64,000 nt of DNA from an uncultured Roseovarius sp. (lineage in GTDB: Bacteria > Pseudomonadota > Alphaproteobacteria > Rhodobacterales > Rhodobacteraceae): assembly GCF_947489715.1 (NCBI RefSeq), contig NZ_CANLER010000003.1:248001-312000 (forward strand), in the 5' to 3' direction. Below are positions 50,900 through 60,032 of this stretch, in pieces. Numbering within the stretch: the stretch's first letter is position 1; every line of letters starts with the position of its first letter. The notes beneath the pieces are model-generated. The model saw only the letters and a program-made list of their open reading frames with translations, was not told the DNA's origin and ran no database searches. Made by a program: the position numbers and the translations under genes.

Positions 50900-52021
50900 T
50901 CAATTCCGCTCAAGAACAAGGGCGGCGCTGGCATCCCAGGACGCCAGCAGGATGTCACCCGTCTCAAACGGGCCATCGGCTAATTCACTTTGTCGCGGGG
51001 ATAACGCCAGAAACTCGCCAAGCTCCTGATGTTTCACCAGATATTCGGTGTGCTCGCCCAGGAAAATCCGGTTCTGCACGGTCACCGGCAGCCCCTCGCC
51101 CTCGCGGGCCAGCGCCACCTGTTCCGGGCGCACGCTGATGCAGACCCCATGCCCCACGGGCAGGTCGGTGGCCATGCTACCCTCCAGTACATCGCCATTC
51201 GCCAGCCGGACCGAGGCCGACACGCCATTGGCCGTCACCACCGTGCCATCAAAGAAATTCGACGACCCGACAAAGCCCGCCACGTAGCGGCTTTGCGGAT
51301 GGTCATAAAGTTCGCGCGGGCTGCCGATTTGAACGATCCGGCCATCACGCATGATGCAGATGCGGTCGCTCATCGACAGGGCTTCTTCCTGATCGTGGGT
51401 CACCAACACAAAGGTAATGCCCAACTGCCGCTGAAGGTTCTGCAACTCGATCTGCATTTCCTTGCGCAGCTTGCGGTCCAGCGCCGCCATCGGCTCGTCC
51501 AGCAACAAAAGCTTGGGCTCGTTGACGATCGCGCGGGCCAACGCCACACGCTGTTGCTGCCCGCCCGACATCTCCCAGATGCGGCGGTCGGCAAACCCGT
51601 CCAGCCGCACGATGTCCAGCGCCTTGCCGACCTTCTGCGCGATCTCCGCCTTGGGCAACCGGGGCCGGCGCTGCCGCAGCCCGTAGCCGATATTCTGCGC
51701 CACCGTCATATGCGGGAAAAGCGCGTAATGCTGGAACACCATGTTGACCGGGCGCTGATGCGCCTCGATGCCGTTGACCACCTCGCCGTCCAGCAGAACC
51801 TCCCCGTCCGAGGGTGCTTCAAACCCCGCCAGCATGCGCAGTGCGGTGGTCTTGCCACAGCCCGACGGCCCCAGGAATGACAGGAATTCCCCTTCGGCAA
51901 TGGCAAGGTTCAGGTCACTGGCCGCAACCACATCGCCAAACCGTTTGGACACGGCTCTGAATTCTGCAATTGGCGTCTGGCCTGTCTTGGACAATGCCCC
52001 GCCATATCCCACTTTATCCAT
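50900..52021 (-). CDS. ABC ATP-binding protein, PotA-like
   Basis: A 373-residue ATPase of the PotA/FbpC group: Walker A GPSGCGKTTALRM, Q-loop NMVFQHYALFPHMTVAQN, signature MSGGQQQRVALARAI, Walker B LLLLDEPMAALD, and a C-terminal TOBE domain (about 280-350, with VSVRPEQVAL). It drives the importer encoded downstream. The ATG at 52021 is 123 bases from the divergent LuxR-type gene, and the intervening region is AT-rich and should contain both promoters. Confidence 0.93.
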   Translation of the reverse strand: MDKVGYGGALSKTGQTPIAEFRAVSKRFGDVVAASDLNLAIAEGEFLSFLGPSGCGKTTALRMLAGFEAPSDGEVLLDGEVVNGIEAHQRPVNMVFQHYALFPHMTVAQNIGYGLRQRRPRLPKAEIAQKVGKALDIVRLDGFADRRIWEMSGGQQQRVALARAIVNEPKLLLLDEPMAALDRKLRKEMQIELQNLQRQLGITFVLVTHDQEEALSMSDRICIMRDGRIVQIGSPRELYDHPQSRYVAGFVGSSNFFDGTVVTANGVSASVRLANGDVLEGSMATDLPVGHGVCISVRPEQVALAREGEGLPVTVQNRIFLGEHTEYLVKHQELGEFLALSPRQSELADGPFETGDILLASWDASAALVLERN

Positions 52022-52144
52022 TTATGGCTATCTTTTTCCCATCGGGTTAGTACTATCCAATTTGCAAAAACTGTAAGAAAATCTGTTTTCGCTGTATATA
52101 CCACGAATTTAGTAGATCAATTTGGGTAACGGGGGCTGAACGGC

Positions 52145-52939
52145 ATGGAAAACTGGATCGACGCGACCGCCCCGGTGATCGAAACCATCGGCACCGACCG
52201 GTTTCCCAAATCCCTGTCACAGTTGCTCAAGGAAATCGCGCCCTATGATTACACCGTCATCTTCGGCTATCACGGCGCCGCCCGGCCGATGGATCTCTTT
52301 GACGATTTTCCGAAACAGAAACGCAAGGTCTTTGTCGAGGATTACCAGGAAGGCCCCTACCTGCTGGACCCGTTCTACCTGGCCTGCGAACATCAGGTTG
52401 CCTCGGGCCTTTATCGCATCCGCGACCTGGCCCCGGACCGGTTTTTCCAGGGCGAATATTTTCGCAGCTACTACGTGCGCACCGGGCTGGCCGAGGAAAT
52501 CGGCTTTTTCATCGCCATGCCCGACAGCGCCATCGTCGTCGTTTCCCTCATGCGCGAGAAAAAGGCCTTTTCCGCCAAGGAAATGCGCCAGTTCCACCGG
52601 ATCTGGCCCATCGTGCAAGCCGCCTGCCAACGGCATTGGCACGGTCTGGCCGCGCGCTTCGGTGACGGGACAACGGCCACAACAGAGACCGGGCTGAACC
52701 AAAGCGTCGAACGCGCGTTCCAGAATCTGGGCGAAGGCATCCTGACCCCGCGGGAACGCCAGGTGGTCGAATTTACCCTCAAGGGACATTCCGCCGATGC
52801 GGTCGGGCGCTTGCTGGAAATCTCTCCCGGCACGGTGCGCATTCACCGGCGCAACGTCTATGCCAAGCTGCGGATCAATTCGCAGGGCGAACTCTTTTCG
52901 AAATTCATCGACACGCTGGTCGCCGAAAGCGACGGATGA
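52145..52939 (+). CDS. LuxR-type transcriptional regulator
   Basis: A 264-residue regulator. The last 65 residues are a LuxR/FixJ helix-turn-helix: LTPRERQVVEFTLKGHSADAVGRLLEISPGTVRIHRRNVYAKLRI. The N-terminal two thirds (about 1-190) is a sensor region I do not recognise; VIFGYHGAARPMDLFDD and GYYLLDPFYLA-type stretches are aromatic and it lacks the usual acyl-homoserine lactone set. It is divergent from the polyamine-type ABC operon and probably controls it in response to a ligand of that pathway. Confidence 0.88.
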   Translation: MENWIDATAPVIETIGTDRFPKSLSQLLKEIAPYDYTVIFGYHGAARPMDLFDDFPKQKRKVFVEDYQEGPYLLDPFYLACEHQVASGLYRIRDLAPDRFFQGEYFRSYYVRTGLAEEIGFFIAMPDSAIVVVSLMREKKAFSAKEMRQFHRIWPIVQAACQRHWHGLAARFGDGTTATTETGLNQSVERAFQNLGEGILTPRERQVVEFTLKGHSADAVGRLLEISPGTVRIHRRNVYAKLRINSQGELFSKFIDTLVAESDG

Positions 52940-53107
52940 TCGCGCGGCAATCGTTAATACCGGCATTGGAATTCGCTGCCAGCGCTGACCCAGCGTCACT
53001 CAGCCGCATCAAACCGCTGTTATCCCTGCGCCGAATGCACAATTTCTTCTTGCTATGACGGTCAAGTAGTCTATCCGGGATGCCAAGAACCATAACCGTA
53101 CAGGCAC
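52940..53107. other. Intergenic region before the desaturase gene
   Basis: No gene, terminator or repeat is recognised in these 168 bases. The desaturase start has no clear Shine-Dalgarno site, so the ATG at 53108 is chosen only because the protein fits from there. Confidence 0.35.
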
Positions 53108-54142
53108 ATGACAGAATATTCCGAGATCTCGCCCGCGCACCCGGTAGAAAAATCATCACGCGATTGGGTCAAGATCCTCGCCAACTATCGCGAACCGAAC
53201 CATCTTCGAAGCGTGTTCGAAACCGGTGTCAGTCTTGTGCCGTTCCTGCTGCTCTGGGCAGCGGCCTGGTATTCGCTCTCGATCAGCTACTGGCTGACCT
53301 TCGGCATCTCGGTCTTCAACGCGGCCTTCCTGCTGCGGCTTTTCACCATTCAGCATGATTGTGGCCACGGCGCGTTTTTCGCCAACCGCAAGGTCAGCGA
53401 TTGGGTCGGGCGTGTTATCGGCGTGCTGACACTGACACCCTATGATGTCTGGCGGCGCACCCATTCGGCGCATCACAGCGGCTCGGGCAACCTGGCACGG
53501 CGCGGCATGGGCGATATCCACACCTATACCGTGGAGGAGTTTCGCGCACTGACACCGTTCCAGCGCTTTCAATACCGTGTCTACCGCCATCCGCTGACGC
53601 TGTTCGGTCTGGCGCCGGGCTACCTCTTTTTGTTGCAGAACCGCATTCCACTGGGGTTGATGGACAATGTCCGCTACTGGGTCAGCGCGCTTGGCACCAA
53701 CATTGCGATCTTCGTTGCCCTGGCGGTGATCTGGTATTTCGGCGGTTTCGCCCCGATCCTTCTGATCTTCCTGCCCACCACCCTGCTGGCGGCGACCGCG
53801 GGCATGTGGCTCTTTTATGTGCAGCACCAGTTCGAACACACCCATTGGGATCAGGATCAGGACTGGCAATTGCACGACGCCGCCCTGCACGGCAGCTCGC
53901 ATTACGTGATGCCAAAGGTGCTGCAATGGTTCAGCGCCAATATCGGCATCCACCACGTGCATCATCTCTACAGCCGCATCCCGTTCTATCGCCTGACCGA
54001 AGTGCTGCGCGATCACACCGAGCTTGAGAACTGCAATCGCATGACCATCCGCGAAAGCCTTAGCTGCGCCCGGCTGCACCTTTGGGATGAAAACAGCAAA
54101 CGTCTGCTGTCGTTTTCGCAAGCCCGCGCGCTCTACGGCTGA
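53108..54142 (+). CDS. Fatty acid desaturase (membrane di-iron)
   Basis: A 344-residue membrane desaturase with the three histidine boxes: HDCGHGAFF at about 80-90, HSAHH about 35 residues later, and HHVHH near the C-terminus. Four or more hydrophobic helices lie between them, and QHQFEHTHW is an extra conserved stretch. It introduces a double bond into membrane fatty acids, using electrons from a ferredoxin or cytochrome b5-type donor. The position on the chain is not predictable. The convergent MFS gene begins downstream; the 112-base gap is rich in TACGTA repeats. Confidence 0.9.
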   Translation: MTEYSEISPAHPVEKSSRDWVKILANYREPNHLRSVFETGVSLVPFLLLWAAAWYSLSISYWLTFGISVFNAAFLLRLFTIQHDCGHGAFFANRKVSDWVGRVIGVLTLTPYDVWRRTHSAHHSGSGNLARRGMGDIHTYTVEEFRALTPFQRFQYRVYRHPLTLFGLAPGYLFLLQNRIPLGLMDNVRYWVSALGTNIAIFVALAVIWYFGGFAPILLIFLPTTLLAATAGMWLFYVQHQFEHTHWDQDQDWQLHDAALHGSSHYVMPKVLQWFSANIGIHHVHHLYSRIPFYRLTEVLRDHTELENCNRMTIRESLSCARLHLWDENSKRLLSFSQARALYG

Positions 54143-54180
54143 TCGGCAAAAAACACCTGCATTTGGCGCTTGGCATAAAA

Positions 54181-54224
54181 CGTACGTAACGCGCGTACGT
54201 TGTGTACGTAGTTTACACAATTGC
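54181..54224. repeat. CGTACGT direct repeats and TTGTGTA inverted repeat
   Basis: CGTACGT occurs at 54181-54187 and 54194-54200, then TACGTA again at 54205-54210. TTGTGTA (54200-54206) and TACACAA (54214-54220) form a perfect inverted repeat with a 7-base spacer. GTTTACACAATTGC at 54211-54224 matches the minus-strand sequence at 13678-13665 at 13 of 14 positions. The region is downstream of both flanking genes, so it is either an operator for an unseen transcript or a terminator relic. Confidence 0.5.
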
Positions 54225-54254
54225 GGTGCTAGGGCTTGCGCCACGAAGGCCCGA

Positions 54255-55487
54255 TCACGCCGGGCTCAGTGCCCGTTCGCGCACCGGTAAATGGACGATT
54301 GCGCTAAACGCGCCAACCCCCACCCCGATCCACCAGACCACCGTATAATTGCCATAAATATCATACATTTGACCGCCCAGCCAAACCCCCAGAAAACTGC
54401 CCAGCTGATGGCTGAAAAAGACGATCCCATAAAGCGTGCCCATGTAGCGAAGCCCATATATATGGGCGATCAGCCCGCTGGTCAGAGGCACCGTCGCCAG
54501 CCAAGTCGCCCCCATACAAACCGAGAAAATCAGCACCGTTGCGGGCGTCATCGGCACCAGAATGAACACTGCCGCAAAGATTGTTCGCAACGTGTAGATA
54601 CCTGCCAGCAGGTATTTCTTGGAATAGCGTTTCCCCAACCAGCCTGCCAACAGCGTGCCTCCAATATTTGCCAGTCCGATCAATGAGATAGCCATCGCGC
54701 CCAGCGCCGATGTCGAGGTAATGCCAAGGCCATGCAGCAGGCCTCCGGGCGCAATTGGACCGCAAACTTCGGTCACGAAAGCCGGGAAATGTGCAGTCAC
54801 AAAAGCCAGTTGATACCCACAGCTGAAGAAACCCAGAAAGATCAGCGTGTATGACGGATCACGAAACGCCTTCTTCAGGATTTCGCCCATGCTCTCTTCA
54901 AGCTCTTCGCGGCTTGCTGGTGCAGGGACACGCATCATCGGCAGCACCATCAGCGCCGCCAGAATCGCACCGGCAAAGACAAGAAAGACTGTCTGCCAGC
55001 CCATAAAGCCCAACAAGAATTCCGCCACCGGCGGGCCAACCACCTGCCCGCCCGATCCCGCTGCCGCCGCAATCGCAAGGCTCATAGACCGATTTTCATC
55101 GCTGCTGGCCCGTCCTACGACCGCAAGGATCACCCCGAAGCCGGAACCTGCAATGCCAAATCCAACAAATATTTCAAGTAGTTGATGCGCTTCCGGGGTG
55201 ACCGAAAATGACGACAGGACCAGGCCCAGCGCATATAGGATCGCGCCCAGAATGATCGCTTTTCTGTCACCGACTTTCTCGGCAATCGCGCCAAAGATCG
55301 GCTGCCCGATCCCCCAGGCCAGGTTTTGGATTGCAATGGCCAGGCTGAATTCACTGCGTAGCCAGCCGAACTCCTCGGCAATCGGAATCTGAAAAACCCC
55401 AAAGGACGAGCGGATAGCGAATGAAATCAACATGATAATGCACCCGGCAATCAGAAGCGGTGTGAAAATCGGGGTGGGCTTTGCCAT
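54255..55487 (-). CDS. MFS transporter (oxalate/formate or monocarboxylate type)
   Basis: A 410-residue membrane protein with 12 hydrophobic segments. FAIRSSFGVFQIPIAEEFGW opens helix 1, QNLAWGIGQPIFGAIAEKVGDRKAIILGAILYALG is motif A, and GSGFGVILAVVGRASSDENRSMSLAIAAAAGSGGQ is the helix 4-5 region. This resembles the OFA/monocarboxylate MFS group. I use the ATG at 55487 (MAKPTPIF) with GGAG eight bases upstream; the frame is open 27 codons further. Substrate unknown; nearby genes give no clue. Confidence 0.87.
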   Translation of the reverse strand: MAKPTPIFTPLLIAGCIIMLISFAIRSSFGVFQIPIAEEFGWLRSEFSLAIAIQNLAWGIGQPIFGAIAEKVGDRKAIILGAILYALGLVLSSFSVTPEAHQLLEIFVGFGIAGSGFGVILAVVGRASSDENRSMSLAIAAAAGSGGQVVGPPVAEFLLGFMGWQTVFLVFAGAILAALMVLPMMRVPAPASREELEESMGEILKKAFRDPSYTLIFLGFFSCGYQLAFVTAHFPAFVTEVCGPIAPGGLLHGLGITSTSALGAMAISLIGLANIGGTLLAGWLGKRYSKKYLLAGIYTLRTIFAAVFILVPMTPATVLIFSVCMGATWLATVPLTSGLIAHIYGLRYMGTLYGIVFFSHQLGSFLGVWLGGQMYDIYGNYTVVWWIGVGVGAFSAIVHLPVRERALSPA

Positions 55488-55616
55488 TGGGTCACTCCAT
55501 CGCGCGAAAATGCAGTCTATGGTCCTTCGCAAGATGGTCAATTCAGCACTTGTGATATTCGCCATCAAGAATTGTTCGCACTTTTCATAAAGCTCTTGCC
55601 GCGATATTCCGGGTGG

Positions 55617-56675
55617 ATGGAAACGCTGCCCGAAAAATACGCGCGCCTTGTCGCCGCTGGTGATCTGACGCCTGATCCCGCCCAGGAGGCGGTCATGCCA
55701 GAGTTTGAACGCATCCGCGCCGGTCTGGCTGAAACGCCGAAAAAAGGCTGGTTCCGCAAAGCCGCTGAGCCGCCCAAGGGTCTATACCTCTGGGGCGGCG
55801 TGGGGCGCGGCAAGTCGATGTTGATGGACATGTTCGTCGACACGCTCGACCTGCCCAACCGGCGCGTCCATTTTCACGCGTTCATGCAGGAAATCCACCG
55901 CGGCATGCACGCCGCCCGCGGACGCGGCGAACAGGATGCGCTGGCGCCGGTCGCCAAAGAGGTTGCGCAATCCGTGCGCCTGCTGGCCTTTGACGAAATG
56001 CAGATCACCGACATCACCGATGCGATGATTGTTGGGCGGCTTTTTGAGGCGTTATTCGCGGCGGGCGTGGTGATAGTGACAACGTCGAACCGGATACCCG
56101 ATGCCCTCTACAAAGATGGGCTGAATCGTCAACTTTTCCTGCCTTTCATTGATCTGGTGAAGGAAAAAATGGTGGTGCACGAAATGGTCAGTCCGACCGA
56201 TTACCGTCAGGATAAACTGGCAGGAAACCCCACCTATTTCACCCCCGTCAATGAAGAAAACCGCGCGCAAATCCGCGCTGTCTGGGATGACCTTACAGAC
56301 GGCGAAAGCGCACCTCTGACGCTGCATGTCAACAAGCGCGAAGTGGAATTGCCCGGTTTCCATAATGGCGTCGCCCGCGCCTCTTTCTATGATCTCTGCG
56401 GCAAGATGCTGGGCCCGGCGGATTACCTGGCTCTGGCTGAAGCTGCCCGCGTACTGGTGCTCGAAAACATTCCCCAACTCAGCCGCTCGAACTTCAACGA
56501 AGCCAAGCGGTTCGTCACACTGATCGACGCGCTCTACGAAGCCAAGGTACGGCTAATCTGCACCGCTGCTGCCGCCCCCGAATATCTTTATGTCGAGGGC
56601 GAAGGCACCTTCGAATTCGAACGCACTGCCAGCCGCCTGCGCGAGATGCAGTCTGAAAACTGGGGGCGCGAATAG
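55617..56675 (+). CDS. zapE: Cell division ATPase ZapE (AFG1 family)
   Basis: A 352-residue P-loop ATPase of the AFG1/ZapE family, which acts on the FtsZ ring at constriction. Walker A is WGGVGRGKSMLMDMF at about 63-77, Walker B is LLAFDEMQITDITDAMI, and TTSNRIPDALYKDGLNRQLFLP is the sensor region. The C-terminus with NFNEAKRFVTLIDALYEAKVRLICTA is conserved. The ATG at 55617 (METLPEKYARLV) is the best start though no clear ribosome site precedes it; the frame is open 15 codons further. In many alphaproteobacteria the gene is near malate or succinate dehydrogenase genes, which are absent here. Confidence 0.92.
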   Translation: METLPEKYARLVAAGDLTPDPAQEAVMPEFERIRAGLAETPKKGWFRKAAEPPKGLYLWGGVGRGKSMLMDMFVDTLDLPNRRVHFHAFMQEIHRGMHAARGRGEQDALAPVAKEVAQSVRLLAFDEMQITDITDAMIVGRLFEALFAAGVVIVTTSNRIPDALYKDGLNRQLFLPFIDLVKEKMVVHEMVSPTDYRQDKLAGNPTYFTPVNEENRAQIRAVWDDLTDGESAPLTLHVNKREVELPGFHNGVARASFYDLCGKMLGPADYLALAEAARVLVLENIPQLSRSNFNEAKRFVTLIDALYEAKVRLICTAAAAPEYLYVEGEGTFEFERTASRLREMQSENWGRE

Positions 56676-56790
56676 CCCGGATATATCGGCACGCGCCAAG
56701 CCCGAGGAGAAGGCCGGAGGCCCGCGACGAGAGATCAGGCGTGCGCGCCAGCGCACTCAATCTGACAGCCTATAATTTCCGATAACACCA

Positions 56791-57684
56791 TCAGGTCAGT
56801 GTCTTAGCCACCTCCGGTCCCAGATTAGGGTCCGCATTTTCCAAGGGTGGGCGCAGGTTAAGCCAGCGCGCGTCACCTGTCTGATACGCCTTCAGCGCTT
56901 TCAAGGCCGGGATCAACCCGCCTTGCTGAATAGCCAGTCGGTGTTGCTTGATCCTTGGCAGCATCGCTTCAGCCGCATCCCATTGGGCCAAGGCTGCCTG
57001 GTCAAACATTGCGCGAATCGCGGCAACATTGGAATTGCAACTCGCCGAGATACAGCCGCCGCCGCCAATCTTCATACCGTCAATCAGAAAACTCTCGGAT
57101 CCCGGGAAGACCGAAATGCCCGGCGCGGTCTCGATCACCGCCTTGGTGTTTTCCCAATCACCCGAACTGTCCTTGTAGGCAACAACAATTTCGGGAAAGG
57201 CCTGATTGAGGCGGGCGGCCAGCGTGGGCGAAATGCCAATACCCGTATTCTGCGGGATATGGTACAGGCAGATTTTCAGCGCGTCCGAGGCTATCGCCTC
57301 AATCAACTGACTGAAGTACCGATAGAGACCTTCATCACTGGCTGTAACATAGAAAAACGGCGGCAAGGTCATCACGCCGGCACAGCCCATCTCAACTGCA
57401 TGGCGCGACAAGATCAGGGTTTCCTCCAATGAATTCATACCTGTACCCGGCATCAACTGATCCGCACGCACCGTACCGGATGACACCAAAAGCTCCAACA
57501 TCTCCATGCGTTCGCGCGGCGCATTGCTCAGCGCCTCAGACGTCGTACCAAAAGGCGACAGGTAATGCGCCCCAGCCGTCAGGCATCCACCTGCGTGCTC
57601 GAGGTAAAGGTCAATAGCGATACCCAGATCATCGTTATAGGGGGTCAGGACCGGAGTGATCACCCCGCGCAACCGGTCTTTCAT
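56791..57684 (-). CDS. DapA-family (DHDPS/NAL) aldolase
   Basis: A 297-residue class I aldolase-type protein. The Schiff-base lysine is in IVVAYKDSSGDWEN at about residue 160, and the neighbouring tyrosine in CLYHIPQNTGIG; LSPFGTTSEAL is the substrate loop and GGGGCISASCN the C-terminal glycine loop. Members condense or cleave pyruvate-containing compounds. Length is that of dihydrodipicolinate synthase, but the setting, the last gene of a catabolic operon, argues for a lyase. ATG at 57684 is preceded by AGG; a TTG at 57705 is an alternative. The gap to the upstream dehydrogenase gene is 17 bases. Confidence 0.88.
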   Translation of the reverse strand: MKDRLRGVITPVLTPYNDDLGIAIDLYLEHAGGCLTAGAHYLSPFGTTSEALSNAPRERMEMLELLVSSGTVRADQLMPGTGMNSLEETLILSRHAVEMGCAGVMTLPPFFYVTASDEGLYRYFSQLIEAIASDALKICLYHIPQNTGIGISPTLAARLNQAFPEIVVAYKDSSGDWENTKAVIETAPGISVFPGSESFLIDGMKIGGGGCISASCNSNVAAIRAMFDQAALAQWDAAEAMLPRIKQHRLAIQQGGLIPALKALKAYQTGDARWLNLRPPLENADPNLGPEVAKTLT

Positions 57685-57701
57685 TTTGATACCTTTTCTC
57701 T

Positions 57702-58664
57702 TCAATAACCCCTTTCGGGGTTCACAATATTGATCAGGGCTTCTCCGGCTTTCCAGCGGCCCAGGTTGGTCAGGAAAAGCTCAAAAGATTGCATTGCCCA
57801 TTCCTCGTAAACGGCGGAACAATGCGGTGAAACGATCACGTTTTCTAATCCCCATATATGATTATCAAACGGCAGCGGTTCAGTCTCGAAAACATCCAGC
57901 GCGGCACCTGCAATTGTTTCAGTGCGCATCGCATTGATCAGCGCCGCATCATCCAACACGCCACCGCGTGACACGTTGACCAGGATGGCCGAGGGCTTCA
58001 TTGCCGAAAAGGATCGTGCATTGACCAGATGCCGGGTCGTGGGTAGTAGCGGCAGCGACAAAACGATGAAATCTGCCTTGTGCCAAAGGTTTTGCAGGTC
58101 ACCACTGGCATGCACTTCATCCACATTCTCCATCGGTTCCGGCCGCGCACGCGTTCCGACGACATGCAGGCCAAAGGCCTTTGCCCTCGCAGCAACTGCC
58201 TGACCAGTATGACCCAAGCCCACAATCAGCATAGTCTTTCCCTGAAGCGGTGACATCAGGCGCGACGCACGCCATTCACTTTCCTCCTGATCCGCCCGCA
58301 AACCCGGAATATCGAGCGTGAAGTGCAGGATCGTACCAAAGACATATTCAGCCATCATCGGCGCCGCCACACCAGCAGAGTTTGTGACAGTCACGACATC
58401 GGGATCCCAACTGGCCAGATGATCCACGCCGGAGCCACCGACTGATACCCATTTTGGCCCGTCGACCCCCAGCAGCGCATCCCGGGGAAATCCGGCGCGT
58501 CCTTTGAAGCAGATAGAATAGGCAACGTCGGGTTTGAAGTCGCGCATCAGCGCGGGCAGGTCCTGGTAGTTGTTGCAAGTGGCAATTTCGGCCTCTGGTA
58601 CGGCATCGGCCAGACGTGCGGCCATCTCTTCGGTTGCACTGTTATGGATCAAAATACGGGTCAT
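57702..58664 (-). CDS. D-isomer-specific 2-hydroxyacid dehydrogenase
   Basis: A 320-residue NAD(P)-dependent enzyme. The dinucleotide fold is VGLGHTGQAVAARAKAFGLHV at about 150-170; the catalytic arginine, glutamate and histidine are in NVSRGGVLDD, DVFETEPLP and SPHCSAVYEEW. It should reduce a 2-oxo acid to a D-2-hydroxy acid or the reverse. The N-terminal half begins with an unusual IHNSATEEMAARLADAVPEA and is otherwise normal. The gene lies between the MmgE/PrpD gene (six bases) and the aldolase gene in the operon. Confidence 0.92.
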   Translation of the reverse strand: MTRILIHNSATEEMAARLADAVPEAEIATCNNYQDLPALMRDFKPDVAYSICFKGRAGFPRDALLGVDGPKWVSVGGSGVDHLASWDPDVVTVTNSAGVAAPMMAEYVFGTILHFTLDIPGLRADQEESEWRASRLMSPLQGKTMLIVGLGHTGQAVAARAKAFGLHVVGTRARPEPMENVDEVHASGDLQNLWHKADFIVLSLPLLPTTRHLVNARSFSAMKPSAILVNVSRGGVLDDAALINAMRTETIAGAALDVFETEPLPFDNHIWGLENVIVSPHCSAVYEEWAMQSFELFLTNLGRWKAGEALINIVNPERGY

Positions 58665-58670
58665 GGGGCC

Positions 58671-60032
58671 TCAAGGAGCAGCTGTGACGAGTTTTGCAAG
58701 GTCGGCGAATTTGCTGTCGGGATCAAGCAGGGTATCGCGCATGGCCCAGATCGCATTAATCCGATCAACAGGCAGCACATCGCCTGCCATATGGTGCAGT
58801 TTTTCCAAAATCTCAGCATCAGCCATCGGGGCCTCGGGGCCTCCGCGGGCATTGGCATCACCGGAATGCAGGACGCGCCCACTGGTCAGGGTCACGGCGA
58901 TATCCGACCAACGCCCCTGCGGAAAACGGGCGCTGTGACGCGGATCTTCCTGCGCCGTGATCCTTTGGACAAGCGCCGACACCTGCGCATCGTTCAGCCC
59001 ATCAGCCGAGATATGTTCCGGCCCGATGCGGCCATGAACCAATAAAGTTGCCAGTGAAAAGCCCAAAGAATATTGCGCCTGGCTTGTGGTTTCGGGCATC
59101 TCGGCAAACAATCGGGCGGATTCTGCAAAAGTGCGCACATGAATTGCCTGCACCTGATCGGCAGTCACGTTTTCTTCGATCATCAATTTACGCAGGGCAT
59201 CAAGCGCACCGTGGGCCCAGCGACAGACCGGATAAGGTTTGATGTAGTTCAGCGCCACAGTCCATGTCTGGCCAAGGTCGGCCCAGAACGGGGCCACGTC
59301 GCAGGTTTCGATCGTGACCGCCGGAGCACCCTGAAATCCGCGCTGCGCCATGAAGGTGGCTGAGCAACCCACAAGTGCGCCCATTCCCGACCCGTCATGC
59401 AGCATTGTAGGGTTGTCAATTTCACGCATCATCTGACTGCGAGGGCCGTGGTACTCAGCAATACCAAGCGCTTGCCTGAGCACGCCCGCATCCAGCCCTT
59501 CGAGTCGGCACCCAAGCGCGGCCACGCCCAAAGCATTCCACGCGCCAGAGGTGTGATAATCGCTGACAGTCGCGTGCAACGATTGCCCTGCCCGCGCTGC
59601 GACTTCGTAGGACATTGCCAAGGCGGTCAACGCCTCGCGCCCGGTCAGATCGGGATGACGTTCGGCAAAACACAACAATGCAGGCACGACTGCCACACCG
59701 ATATGGCCCTTAGTTGGGTTATAGCCGTCATGCCCATCAAGATTGTCAATCTGGGTTGCCGCCGCCCACGCTGCACCGGGCAGACTGACACGGCGGCCAT
59801 CGAACAGCATCGGTGCGGCATATTCCGGTGCTCTGGCGGCGTGGAAATCCGTGGCAAATTCCCGCGCAATCTTTGCAACCTCCAACCGTACCGCTCCGGC
59901 GGCGACACCAAGAGTGTCAATCAGCAATGTCGAGGCGAATTTCAACGCCGCTTCGGGCACCACCAGATCAGGGTTCAGGACGAAATCGGCAATCGCGTCA
60001 AACTGGTTCAGATTTGATCGGGTAGTGGTCAT
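58671..60032 (-). CDS. MmgE/PrpD-family protein
   Basis: A 453-residue protein with the MmgE/PrpD pattern: LLIDTLGVAAGA near residue 32, DGHDGYNPTKGHIGVAVVPALL, and DGSGMGALVGCSATFMAQRGFQGAP. Known members are 2-methylcitrate dehydratase, cis-aconitate decarboxylase and iminodisuccinate epimerase, so dehydration, decarboxylation or epimerisation are possible. The active-site residues cannot be assigned to one of these from sequence alone. It starts four bases inside the isomerase gene (ATGA) and precedes the dehydrogenase gene by six bases. Confidence 0.9.
   Translation of the reverse strand: MTTTRSNLNQFDAIADFVLNPDLVVPEAALKFASTLLIDTLGVAAGAVRLEVAKIAREFATDFHAARAPEYAAPMLFDGRRVSLPGAAWAAATQIDNLDGHDGYNPTKGHIGVAVVPALLCFAERHPDLTGREALTALAMSYEVAARAGQSLHATVSDYHTSGAWNALGVAALGCRLEGLDAGVLRQALGIAEYHGPRSQMMREIDNPTMLHDGSGMGALVGCSATFMAQRGFQGAPAVTIETCDVAPFWADLGQTWTVALNYIKPYPVCRWAHGALDALRKLMIEENVTADQVQAIHVRTFAESARLFAEMPETTSQAQYSLGFSLATLLVHGRIGPEHISADGLNDAQVSALVQRITAQEDPRHSARFPQGRWSDIAVTLTSGRVLHSGDANARGGPEAPMADAEILEKLHHMAGDVLPVDRINAIWAMRDTLLDPDSKFADLAKLVTAAP

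Noticed and set aside
49469..50983. Plus-strand frame of 504 codons opposite the PotD-like gene
   Set aside because: The sequence is His/Arg-rich without a recognisable domain, and the minus strand carries a full binding protein.
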